From Tissierellia bacterium (GTDB lineage Bacteria; Bacillota; Clostridia; Tissierellales; Peptoniphilaceae): a stretch of 36,163 nt of DNA. The translations under genes and the position numbers were made by a program. Position 1 is the first letter of the stretch, and each line of letters begins with the position of its first letter. The DNA is taken from contig JAUNLJ010000018.1 in the NCBI GenBank assembly GCA_030532305.1, positions 1 to 36,163 on the forward strand, in the 5' to 3' direction. Positions 15,010 through 22,126 of this stretch are shown here, in pieces. The notes beneath the pieces were generated by a model that saw only the letters and a list, made by a program, of their open reading frames with translations, had not been told where the DNA came from and searched no databases.

Positions 15010-16017
15010 TTAGTCCATCCTTTCTAGGCACTGAATGACTTCTTTAGTAAAGGCCCTGGTTCCTAAGGACCCTCCCAGGTCCTGGGTGTAGTTTTTCTTA
15101 TCTGAAAGGACCTGGTAGAGGGCCCGGCGAATTTTTTGGGCCAGGTCCTTTTGGTCAATATGGTCCAGGAGAAGGCAGGCAGACAGGAGCATGGCGGTGG
15201 GGTTAGCCATATCCCTGCCGGCAATGTCAGGGGCGGTCCCATGGACTGATTCAAAGATGGCCATGTCCCTACCCAGGTTGGCCCCAGGCACTAGGCCCAG
15301 GCCCCCAATAAGGCCGGCAGCCAGGTCAGAGAGGATATCTCCATAGAGGTTTTCTGTCAGAATGACATCAAAGGTCTCAGGGTGGAGGACTAGCTGCATG
15401 GCCATGTTGTCCACCAGGAGGGTCTCCGTCTTGATGGAGGGGTAGTCCTGGGCGACTTCTTGGCAGGCCCTTAAGAAAAGGCCGTCTGTTTTCTTCATAA
15501 TATTGGCCTTGGTGACAATGGTGACCTTTTTCCGGCCAGATCTTAGGGCGTAGTCGTAGGCTGCTCTGGCAATCCGCTGGGAGGCCTGGCGGGTGATGAC
15601 CTTAATGGACCGGGCCTCCTCTGGGGAGACCTCTTCCTCTAGGCCGGCATAGAGGTCTTCTGTATTTTCTCTGAAGATGGCCAGGTTGACCCCCTCATAC
15701 CTAAGGGGAAGGGGACCGGGGGCCTTAATGGGCCTAAAGTTGCAATAGAGGTCGTATTTTTTTCTTAGCTGGACATTAATGGAGGAAAAGCCCTGGCCAA
15801 TGGGGGTCATAACAGGACCCTTTAGGGCCAGCCGGCTTTCGTCTAGGGAGTCCAGAAGCCTTTGGGGCAGGTAGGCCCCTTCCTTTTCATAGGCCTCCTG
15901 GCCTGCCATGACCACATCAAAGTCTAGGGGGGCCTTGGCCGCAGCCAGGACCTCTAGGGTGGCTTGACTTATTTCTTTACCGATCCCGTCTCCGGGAATA
16001 AGGGTGACCTTTTTCAA
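15010..16017 (-). CDS. icd: Isocitrate dehydrogenase, NAD-type (isocitrate/isopropylmalate family)
   Basis: A 335-residue beta-decarboxylating dehydrogenase. IPGDGIG at residues 7-13, then the substrate-binding segment FSSINVQLRKKYDLYCNFRP, FRENTEDLYAGLE, ENLYGDILSDLAAG and ESVHGTAPDIAG. The SxNVxLRK form and the ENTEDLY segment point to isocitrate, not isopropylmalate, and the short length resembles the NAD-dependent group. It starts with TTG at 16017 in a TTGA overlap with the aconitase stop. AGGAGGT lies 8 bases before it, so this rare start is well supported. Flanking aconitase and citrate synthase genes confirm the pathway. Cofactor preference is inferred. Confidence 0.93.
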   Translation of the reverse strand: MKKVTLIPGDGIGKEISQATLEVLAAAKAPLDFDVVMAGQEAYEKEGAYLPQRLLDSLDESRLALKGPVMTPIGQGFSSINVQLRKKYDLYCNFRPIKAPGPLPLRYEGVNLAIFRENTEDLYAGLEEEVSPEEARSIKVITRQASQRIARAAYDYALRSGRKKVTIVTKANIMKKTDGLFLRACQEVAQDYPSIKTETLLVDNMAMQLVLHPETFDVILTENLYGDILSDLAAGLIGGLGLVPGANLGRDMAIFESVHGTAPDIAGRDMANPTAMLLSACLLLDHIDQKDLAQKIRRALYQVLSDKKNYTQDLGGSLGTRAFTKEVIQCLERMD

Positions 16018-17954
16018 TTTTCTTTACCTCCTGGGACATGGGTTTTCGCATAGTTTAGATAGCCACCTTGTAAGAGGACCTTCTTTTCCCGGTCAGAAAG
16101 GGGAAGAGAAAGGGCTATATCCTTATTTTGGCTAAGGTTTCTTAAGACAAGCCCCCTTCCTAGCTGGTCTCTTAGGTCTTTTATTTCCAACAGGTCTCCT
16201 TCATTAATGGACTTGTAGTCTTCAGGATTTTCAAAGACTAGGGGCAGGATACCAGAGTTAATCAGGTTTTGCCGGTGGATCCGGGCAAAGGAGAGGGCAA
16301 TGACCGCTTGGACCCCTAGTTGGAGGGGGACCAGGGCGGCGTGTTCCCGGCTGGACCCTTGACCGTAGTTGTCCCCGGCCACAATAAGGCCACCAGGGCT
16401 GGCCTCGGCCCTTTCCTTAAAGTCGGGAATCAGGGTCTTAAAGGCAAACTGGGATAGGTAGGGAATGTTAGACCGGTAGGGGAGGAGGCTGGCGTTGGAA
16501 GGACAAATATCATCGGTGGTGATATGGTCCCCTCCCTTAAAGAGGACCCTTCCCTTGAGAGTAGAGGGCAGGGGCCGGGTTTTGGGGAAGGGCTTGATGT
16601 TGGGTCCCTTGAGGGTAGCCTTAGGCCTATTTTCTGGGTCTGTGGGATAGATAAAGTAGGACTTAACAGGCCCGTAGTTTTCAGGCTCTTCCTGGGCCCC
16701 AGGAGGGGGGAGTTCAGAGGGGTCCCCTATATAGCCTAAGACAGCACTGGCAGCACAGGTTTGGGGGCTGGCCAAATAGATGTCTGCATCCAGGGTCCCA
16801 CTCCGGCCCTTAAAGTTCCGGTTAAAGCTCCTAAGGGAGACGGCGCCAGAGGAGGGGGCTTGGCCCATCCCAATACAGGGTCCACAGGCCGATTCCAAGA
16901 TCCGAGCTCCGGCCCCAATCATGGTGGCTAGGCCACCATTTTCACTAAGAAGACGGAGGATGGTGGCAGAACCAGGGCTAATAACCAGGCTCACATCGGG
17001 ATGGACCTGGCGACCTTCTAGGATCTTCACCACGGCCATCATGTCGGTATAGGAGGAGTTGGTACAGGACCCAATGGCCACCTGGTTGACAGGAATCCGT
17101 CCCACTTCCTCTACATTCTTTACGGCGTCAGGAGAGTGGGGGCAGGCTAGGGCCGGCTTAATTTCAGAGAGGTCCAGCTCTAGGGTCTGGTCATAGGAGG
17201 CATCAGGGTCGGCAGCCAGGGGCCGGAAGTCTTCTTCCCGGCCTTGGCGTCTTAAAAAGTCTTGGGTCCTTTCATCAGAGGGGAAGAGGGAGCTGGTGGC
17301 CCCTAGCTCGGCTCCCATATTACAGATGGTGGCTCTTTGGGGGACAGACAGGCTCTTTAGGCCAGGGCCTGTGTATTCCATAATATAGCCCAGGCCACCC
17401 TTGACCCCTAGTTTTCTTAGGATGGTCAAAATGACGTCCTTGGCATTTACATGGGGACCCAGGCTACCTGTTAGATAGACCTGGTAGACCTTGGGGACCT
17501 TGAGGTAGTAGTAGCCCCGGGCTATGGCCACAGCCACATCCAGGCCGCCGGCCCCAATGGCCAGGGCCCCCAGCCCCCCTCCTGTGGGAGTGTGGGAGTC
17601 AGACCCTAAAAGGCTCTTACCAGGCTTGGCAAACTGTTCCAAGTGGACCTGGTGGCAGATACCCGCCCCAGGCTTGGAAAAGACCAGGCCGTATTTTTCT
17701 GCCGCAGACTGAATAAAGCGGTGGTCGTCCGGGTTCTTATAGTCGCTTTGCAGGGTGTTGTGGTCTACATAGGCCACAGACAGTTCTGTTTCTATCTTGT
17801 CTGGGTCCATGGCCTCCAATTGGAGGTAGACCATGGTCCCAGTAGAGTCTTGGGTTAGGGTTTGGTCAATCTTTATGGCAATCTCCTGGCCAGTTTTTAA
17901 TTCACCGGCTAAAAGATGGTCTTCTAAGAGTTTTAGGGCTAAGGATTTTTTCAT
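16014..17954 (-). CDS. acnA: Aconitate hydratase
   Basis: A 646-residue [4Fe-4S] enzyme interconverting citrate and isocitrate. GSDSHTPTGGGLGALAIGAGGLDVA and IGSCTNSSYTDM identify the family. The cluster cysteines are in SCTNS and in CGPCIGMG, and SFNRNFKGRSGT follows. The swivelling C-terminal domain contains DNYGQGSSREHAAL. The length fits the compact aconitases of clostridia and mitochondria and is shorter than the roughly 900-residue AcnA. ATG at 17954 is chosen because GAGG lies 6 bases before it. An upstream ATG at 17966 has no good site. It is the first gene of the operon to 2-oxoglutarate. The gene symbol is by function only. Confidence 0.95.
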   Translation of the reverse strand: MKKSLALKLLEDHLLAGELKTGQEIAIKIDQTLTQDSTGTMVYLQLEAMDPDKIETELSVAYVDHNTLQSDYKNPDDHRFIQSAAEKYGLVFSKPGAGICHQVHLEQFAKPGKSLLGSDSHTPTGGGLGALAIGAGGLDVAVAIARGYYYLKVPKVYQVYLTGSLGPHVNAKDVILTILRKLGVKGGLGYIMEYTGPGLKSLSVPQRATICNMGAELGATSSLFPSDERTQDFLRRQGREEDFRPLAADPDASYDQTLELDLSEIKPALACPHSPDAVKNVEEVGRIPVNQVAIGSCTNSSYTDMMAVVKILEGRQVHPDVSLVISPGSATILRLLSENGGLATMIGAGARILESACGPCIGMGQAPSSGAVSLRSFNRNFKGRSGTLDADIYLASPQTCAASAVLGYIGDPSELPPPGAQEEPENYGPVKSYFIYPTDPENRPKATLKGPNIKPFPKTRPLPSTLKGRVLFKGGDHITTDDICPSNASLLPYRSNIPYLSQFAFKTLIPDFKERAEASPGGLIVAGDNYGQGSSREHAALVPLQLGVQAVIALSFARIHRQNLINSGILPLVFENPEDYKSINEGDLLEIKDLRDQLGRGLVLRNLSQNKDIALSLPLSDREKKVLLQGGYLNYAKTHVPGGKEN

Positions 17955-18015
17955 AGGTGGCCTCATTTCTTTACAATAGCGTTTTAATAATTATATTATA
18001 GTTTTTAATGCCCTT

Positions 18016-18044
18016 ATTATAAAACATTAGGAGGCTAAAGTCCA
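18016..18044 (-). promoter_or_regulatory. Promoter candidate of the acn-icd-gltA operon
   Basis: On the minus strand, -10 TATAAT (18016-18021) lies 17 bases from TGGACT (18039-18044), a four-of-six match to TTGACA. Other TATAAT-like words occur nearer the gene, so the exact start is uncertain. Confidence 0.5.
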
Positions 18045-18102
18045 TTAAAAAAGCCAAATTTTATAAATAAATAGAGAAATAAAAGGCCTAAAGCCTCCTT
18101 CT

Positions 18103-18132
18103 TTGGTTAATTATAAAGGCCCTGGGTATAAT
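18103..18132 (+). promoter_or_regulatory. Promoter candidate of the YtxH/DUF948-like pair
   Basis: -10 TATAAT (18127-18132) with a weak -35 TTGGTT (18103-18108) at 18 bases. It lies about 40 bases before the YtxH start and is divergent from the aconitase promoter. Confidence 0.55.
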
Positions 18133-18170
18133 AAAAGAGAAGCATATAAAATATTCACGGAGGCGATATT

Positions 18171-18734
18171 ATGATAATTGAGTATTTAGAAGAAAAGAGA
18201 CGTCAACAAAGACTAGAAAGACAAGCCAAAACAGCGAAAAATTTTGCCCTAGGGACCCTAGTGGGCGCCCTAGCCGGGGTTCTTTTTGCTCCTAAGAGTG
18301 GGGAAGAGCTAAGAAAAGATATTGCAGATAAGTCCAAAGAAGTAGCGGAAAACACCAAGGACCAAGCCCTAGAAATGGCTGACGAACTATCTGCCAAGGC
18401 CTATGACGCTGAAGTCGCTGTGCGTGAAACCTATGACGATTTAAAATTAAGGGCTGCCCTTAAGGCTGAAGAAATGAAAGACCAAAGTGAAATTGCCAAG
18501 GCTAAGGCCAAGGCCATTGGAGAAATTGTTCGTGAAGAAGGCCAAGTTGTAGGCAAGGAACTGGGAGAGGTTAAGGACAGCTTGGAAGAGTCTGGCAAAA
18601 AAGTAAAGGCGGAAGTCAAGGACCAAGCCCAAGAAACTGCTGACCAAGTTAAAGAATCTGGCCAAGAAATCTCTGAGGCTCTTAAAGACGGCAAGGACAA
18701 GGCAGAAAAACAAGCCAACAAGAAAAGCAAATAA
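18171..18734 (+). CDS. YtxH-domain protein
   Basis: A 187-residue protein with the YtxH pattern: a short basic start, one membrane segment with small residues and a GxLxAPKSGEELR motif (about residues 27-50), then a long, highly charged helical tail. The tail is rich in Lys, Glu, Ala and Asp, with repeated DQA, KVKAEVKDQAQE and KESGQE units typical of amphipathic or LEA-like coiled helices. YtxH proteins are linked to general stress in Bacillus, but their biochemical role is unknown. The ribosome site GGAGG precedes the ATG by 8 bases. The gene is followed 39 bases later by a DUF948-like gene, a common pairing. An antisense frame over the tail is a codon-composition shadow. Confidence 0.88.
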   Translation: MIIEYLEEKRRQQRLERQAKTAKNFALGTLVGALAGVLFAPKSGEELRKDIADKSKEVAENTKDQALEMADELSAKAYDAEVAVRETYDDLKLRAALKAEEMKDQSEIAKAKAKAIGEIVREEGQVVGKELGEVKDSLEESGKKVKAEVKDQAQETADQVKESGQEISEALKDGKDKAEKQANKKSK

Positions 18735-18773
18735 GACAGCAAAGCCAACAAGTAAGCAAGAAAGAGGTTGTAA

Positions 18774-19271
18774 ATGGATGCTACAATTACCCTAAAGGAC
18801 TTACTCTTAATCCTCTTATATATTGCTGGAATTGGAGCCCTAGTATATCTAGCCCTAACTCTAAAGAATGTTTTCCAACTTATTAAGAGCATCAACGGGA
18901 AGTTAAAAGAACATGAAGTGGTTATCGATGATACCCTAAGAAAGATCCCTAGCCTAACAGATGATGCAACCATCATTGCAAGCAATGCCTCCAAACTGAC
19001 AACGGATGCGACAGAACTAGTAGAAGTTGTAAAACCTGAAGTAGAGAAGGTGGCTATTACCGTTGGGAACGCCTCAGCGACTGTAGATGATGTGGTTCGA
19101 ACAGTAGACGAAACCAGCAACAAGTTAAGCCAGACAGTCAATACGGTATCAGACTCCCTTAACTATACAGCCAAGACCATTTCCCTGAATACGGATAATA
19201 TATTTGACTATTTTTATATTCTAAGAGAAGTGCTCCTAGCCATGGGAGAGTTTATTAAAAGAAAAGCTTAA
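18774..19271 (+). CDS. DUF948-like membrane-anchored coiled-coil protein
   Basis: A 165-residue protein with one N-terminal membrane segment (about residues 9-30) and then a helical region with regular hydrophobic spacing and many Thr, Val, Asp and Asn residues, such as the repeated TVDDV and TVDETSNKLSQTVNTVSD stretches. This matches the layout of DUF948 proteins, which resemble parts of chemoreceptor coiled coils and usually lie beside YtxH genes. The pair is probably cotranscribed and acts at the inner face of the membrane. The function is unknown. Confidence is good for layout and moderate for the family. Confidence 0.75.
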   Translation: MDATITLKDLLLILLYIAGIGALVYLALTLKNVFQLIKSINGKLKEHEVVIDDTLRKIPSLTDDATIIASNASKLTTDATELVEVVKPEVEKVAITVGNASATVDDVVRTVDETSNKLSQTVNTVSDSLNYTAKTISLNTDNIFDYFYILREVLLAMGEFIKRKA

Positions 19272-19302
19272 ATAAGAAATAAAGACCCGGGGTCTTTAGC
19301 AG

Positions 19303-19334
19303 AAATAGGTCCAACTAGGGAGGGCCTATTTTTT
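19303..19334 (+). terminator. Terminator after the YtxH/DUF948-like pair
   Basis: AAATAGGTCC (19303-19312) pairs with GGGCCTATTT (19322-19331) with one G-T wobble, followed by a T-run. A second hairpin without T residues, AAAGACC-CGG-GGTCTTT, lies just before it at 19281-19297. Confidence 0.8.
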
Positions 19335-19492
19335 CTTGCCCTTTAAAATTTCTTGAGGGAGGCAAGGAAGGCGGGGGTTCCTTAAGGGAAGGAAGGCCCA
19401 GCTAGGCCCATGTCAAAAGACAGACCCTAGGAAAATTTGAAAATAAGGGGAAAAACTTCTCTTTTCCCCTGGTGAAATCGTTGTATTTATCG

Positions 19493-19498
19493 TACAAT
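19493..19498 (+). promoter_or_regulatory. Weak promoter candidate of the lipid kinase gene
   Basis: -10-like TACAAT about 35 bases before the start codon, with no good -35. It sits in a small dyad, TTGTA (19481-19485) and TACAA (19493-19497), that could be an operator. A 9-bp hairpin, AGGGGAAAA/TTTTCCCCT, precedes it at about 19446-19470. Confidence 0.35.
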
Positions 19499-19533
19499 AA
19501 GAGTGCAAACTATCTTAAAAAAGGGGGGGGTAT

Positions 19534-20421
19534 ATGAAAACTTATAAAATCATAGCCAATCCGTCTTCCGGTAGGGAGCAGGGATTGCAAGTGGTTCAAG
19601 ACTTAGTGGCGCTTTTTTCTAAAGATGAGGTCCGTCTAGACATCCTCTTCACCCAAAAAGAAGGAGATGGGACTCGCTTTGCTAGACAAGAGGGGGAAGA
19701 AGACCTGCTTATAGCCATTGGTGGCGATGGCACCGTCAATGAAGTGGTCAATGGACTCTATGAACGGACCCGGCCCCTACCCTTGGCCATCTTCCCCTGT
19801 GGAACAGTCAACGACCTGGGCCAGTACCTAGACCTGCCTTCGGACAGTGGGGAATTTTACCAGATGATCAAAAAGCAAAAGACCCTAAAGGCAGACCTGG
19901 GCAAGGCCGCTGACCGAATTTTTATTAATGTGGCTGCTGGGGGGCTTTTTAGCGAGGTGGCCTATTCTGTTCCTGACAAAAATAAGTCCCTCCTAGGGCG
20001 AAAGGCCTATTATCTGGAAGGGGCCAGGTCCTTTCTAACTAACCGGAAGGAGATGGAGGGCTTTCCCCTAGACATTACAAGTCCAGAGGGGCATTTTTCA
20101 ACGGAGGCCGTCCTTTTTATTGTAGCCAATACCCGGAGGGTGGGAGGTTTTGAAAACCTGGTTCCTGAGGCAGAAATCCACGATGGCCAGCTGGATGTTT
20201 TAATTATCAAGGAAATAGATATGGGAAATATTTTAGAGCTTTTACGAGACCTGGGCCGGGGAAAACATGTGGAAAACCAGCATGTAATCTACTTTAAAAC
20301 GCCCTGGGTCCAATTGGAAAGTAGCCAAGACCTGGCCCTGGACCTAGACGGGGAATATGCAGGCAAGTTACCCGTTAAGATAGAGATAATCCCTGAGGCC
20401 ATCGACCTGGTGGTCAAGTAG
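19534..20421 (+). CDS. YegS/BmrU-family lipid kinase (diacylglycerol kinase catalytic domain)
   Basis: A 295-residue soluble kinase of the DagK/YegS family, which phosphorylates diacylglycerol or related lipids at the membrane. The N-terminal domain begins YKIIANPSSG and has the nucleotide-binding loop AIGGDGTVNEVVNGL (about residues 60-76), then PCGTVNDLGQYL. The last motif is usually GTGND, and here the middle glycine is valine. The C-terminal beta-rich domain contains INVAAGGLFSEVAY and a late LDLDGEYAG. Length is typical. The start codon is preceded by a run of eight G residues that serves as the ribosome site. A LacI-type gene follows 48 bases later, probably on the same message. Confidence 0.9.
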   Translation: MKTYKIIANPSSGREQGLQVVQDLVALFSKDEVRLDILFTQKEGDGTRFARQEGEEDLLIAIGGDGTVNEVVNGLYERTRPLPLAIFPCGTVNDLGQYLDLPSDSGEFYQMIKKQKTLKADLGKAADRIFINVAAGGLFSEVAYSVPDKNKSLLGRKAYYLEGARSFLTNRKEMEGFPLDITSPEGHFSTEAVLFIVANTRRVGGFENLVPEAEIHDGQLDVLIIKEIDMGNILELLRDLGRGKHVENQHVIYFKTPWVQLESSQDLALDLDGEYAGKLPVKIEIIPEAIDLVVK

Positions 20422-20469
20422 TGGGGTCTGGGGATATAGCATATAGGATGAAAAGATTAGGAGGGAAAG

Positions 20470-21504
20470 ATGGCATCAACAATTAAAGATGTAGCAAAAA
20501 TGGCAGACGTGTCTATTTCTACAGTCAGCCGGGTGATTAACGATTCTAAACCCGTTAGTCCAGATTCAAGACGGAGGGTCCTCCATGCCATTGAGGTCTT
20601 AGACTATAAGCCCAATGCCGTGGCCCGGTCCCTGGTAACCAAAAAATCCAACCTTATTGGGGTGATTGTCTCCGATGTAGGCAATAGTTATGTATCCCAA
20701 GTTTTAAGAGGGGTAGAAGAGATTGGCCGCATGTATAACTATGACATCCTCCTTTCCTCCTCCTATGGGGACCCGGAAGTAGAGGTTAAATTTGTCAACC
20801 TCTTTTCCCAAAAGCAGGTAGAGGGGATTATTGTCATATCTGACAACCTCAACCAAAGGCTCCTCTTTAGGTTGGAAGAATTTAAGATAGACTTTGTCAT
20901 TATCAACCGTTTTTATAATGTCAAGGAGGCGGAAACCGTTACAGTCAACAACGAAAAGGCCGCCTATGAAATGACCCTCCACCTCATTGACATGGGCCAC
21001 AAGAGCCCAGCCTATGTGGCTATCCGAAAGGACATGGACCAAACCAACGAAAAGTTTAAGATTAGGGGCTACAAGGAGGCCATGGAAAAGAGGGGCCTAA
21101 GTCCCCATGTGGTTTATATTGAGGGCATGGAAGAGGGCCACGCCCAGGACGTCTATGACGAAATTAAGGACGAGCTTAAAAATGGAGACTACACTGCCCT
21201 CTTCTGTAGCCAGGATATTGTGGCCATCCACCTGATGAATGTCTGCCGGGACAACGGGCTTAGGATTCCAGAAGACCTGTCCTTTGCAGGCTTTGGTGGG
21301 TCTGATTTGTCCAACATTTACCGGCCCAGACTGACTACGGTCAAGGAGCCCTACTATGATATAGGGGCGGTGGCCATTCGTAAGCTCTTAAAGCGGTTGG
21401 AAAATAAGGACAAGGAAGAGGAAGAAGAAAACCAAGAAGAAACCATCCTCCTTCCTGTCCAGATCCTAAAGAGAGACTCTGTTAAAGATTTAAACCAGGC
21501 CTAG
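20470..21504 (+). CDS. LacI-family transcriptional regulator
   Basis: A 344-residue regulator. The N-terminal helix-turn-helix reads TIKDVAKMADVSISTVSRVIND, followed by the hinge helix segment NAVARSLVTKKSNLIGVIV. Residues 60-340 form a periplasmic-binding-protein-like effector domain, with the usual FCSQDIVAIHLMN and ITTVKEPYYDIG-type segments. A strongly acidic insert of Glu, Lys and Asp near residue 316-330 lies before the final beta strand and is unusual. AGGAGGG lies 6 bases before the ATG. No sugar operon is adjacent, so the target and effector are unknown. The lipid kinase gene upstream may be cotranscribed. A strong terminator follows. Confidence 0.93.
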   Translation: MASTIKDVAKMADVSISTVSRVINDSKPVSPDSRRRVLHAIEVLDYKPNAVARSLVTKKSNLIGVIVSDVGNSYVSQVLRGVEEIGRMYNYDILLSSSYGDPEVEVKFVNLFSQKQVEGIIVISDNLNQRLLFRLEEFKIDFVIINRFYNVKEAETVTVNNEKAAYEMTLHLIDMGHKSPAYVAIRKDMDQTNEKFKIRGYKEAMEKRGLSPHVVYIEGMEEGHAQDVYDEIKDELKNGDYTALFCSQDIVAIHLMNVCRDNGLRIPEDLSFAGFGGSDLSNIYRPRLTTVKEPYYDIGAVAIRKLLKRLENKDKEEEEENQEETILLPVQILKRDSVKDLNQA

Positions 21505-21516
21505 GCTAAGAATAAG

Positions 21517-21550
21517 AAAGATCCGGAAGTAAGGGCCGGATCTTTTCTTT
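21517..21550 (+). terminator. Terminator after the LacI-type gene
   Basis: A 10-bp perfect stem (AAAGATCCGG 21517-21526 with CCGGATCTTT 21536-21545) followed by a T-rich tract. Confidence 0.88.
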
Positions 21551-21583
21551 TTAGAAAAGGCCTAAAAAATAGGGAGGCAAAGA

Positions 21584-21886
21584 ATGTCAAGAAAGCAGGT
21601 GGAAGGGGCAGAAAAAGCCCTAGTTCATTTAAGAGAGGCCCTGGACCAAGTTAACTTAGCCCTGGACCGTTTGGAAGACTTGGAGGAGGACTACCAGGTC
21701 CTTAGGGACTATTATATTAGCCCAGACTTTTCCAAGGATAGGGACCTGGCCAGGGAGGGCCTGGCCTATGGGGACATGGCCTGTGGGGTCTTAACAGAAG
21801 ACGGGATCTCGGACCTAATAGGGGACCGCTACCAGCTGGCCCTTCGCCTACTAGACCTGGTCAGGCAGGTCCTAGAGACCTATTAA
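21584..21886 (+). CDS. DUF4298-like small protein
   Basis: A 100-residue acidic, mostly helical protein. The features RDYYISPDFSKDRDLAREG, LAYGDMACGVLTEDGI and the C-terminal LALRLLDLVRQVLE match my recollection of DUF4298, a family of unknown function in Firmicutes. No signal peptide or membrane segment is present. GGGAGG lies 8 bases before the ATG. It sits alone between a terminator and a structured intergenic element, and its promoter is not evident in the 33-base gap, so it may depend on read-through from the LacI-type gene. The stop codon touches the left arm region of the repeat element described at 21888-22028. Confidence 0.78.
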   Translation: MSRKQVEGAEKALVHLREALDQVNLALDRLEDLEEDYQVLRDYYISPDFSKDRDLAREGLAYGDMACGVLTEDGISDLIGDRYQLALRLLDLVRQVLETY

Positions 21887-21887
21887 A

Positions 21888-22028
21888 TTTACTAAAGTTT
21901 ACTAAAAAATCCCAAGAGACCTGGAAGAAACCCCGGGGGAAAAACAAGGGAGGCTGATTTTCCCCCGGGCCTTTCCAGGGGGGTGGCCCGGTTAAAAACC
22001 AGGGGGGCCTAGTAAAATTTTTAGTAAA
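21888..22028. repeat. Inverted-repeat element with two GC-rich hairpins (MITE-like or structured RNA)
   Basis: The ends are imperfect inverted repeats: TTTACTAAA (21888-21896) pairs with TTTAGTAAA (22020-22028), and TTTACTA (21898-21904) pairs with TAGTAAA (22010-22016). Inside are a perfect 12-bp stem, CCCGGGGGAAAA (21932-21943) with its complement at 21958-21969, sheathed by CCTGGAA/TTCCAGG (21920-21926 and 21973-21979). A second hairpin lies at 21985-22009. RNA from here would fold as a three-way junction. ATTAAA flanks both sides (21882-21887 and 22033-22038), a possible target duplication but weak in AT-rich DNA. I recognise no known RNA or element family. Confidence 0.65.
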
Positions 22029-22040
22029 AATAATTAAATA

Positions 22041-22083
22041 TTTCCATAAATTTTACATAGATTTCACTTAAGGGCCTTATAAT
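22041..22083 (+). promoter_or_regulatory. Promoter of the phn operon with PhoP-box-like repeats
   Basis: -10 TATAAT (22078-22083). No good -35 is present. In its place stand three related words spaced one helical turn apart, TTTCCA (22041), TTTACA (22052) and TTTCAC (22062). PhoP-activated promoters of Bacillus carry TT(A/T/C)ACA repeats with about 11-base periodicity upstream of the -10, so phosphate control is plausible. This is inference. Confidence 0.55.
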
Positions 22084-22126
22084 GACCTTGCTAAATAGAA
22101 AATCATTTATTTATGAGGAGGAGAAA

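Noticed and set aside
15010-16017. 3-isopropylmalate dehydrogenase (leuB)
   Set aside because: The substrate loop SxNVxLRK and the aconitase and citrate synthase neighbours favour isocitrate dehydrogenase.
18431-19141. A long minus-strand open frame of 236 codons antisense to the YtxH and DUF948-like genes
   Set aside because: The product is Ser/Leu-rich, has no ribosome site and spans two well-supported genes. It is a by-product of Lys/Glu/Ala-rich codons on the other strand.
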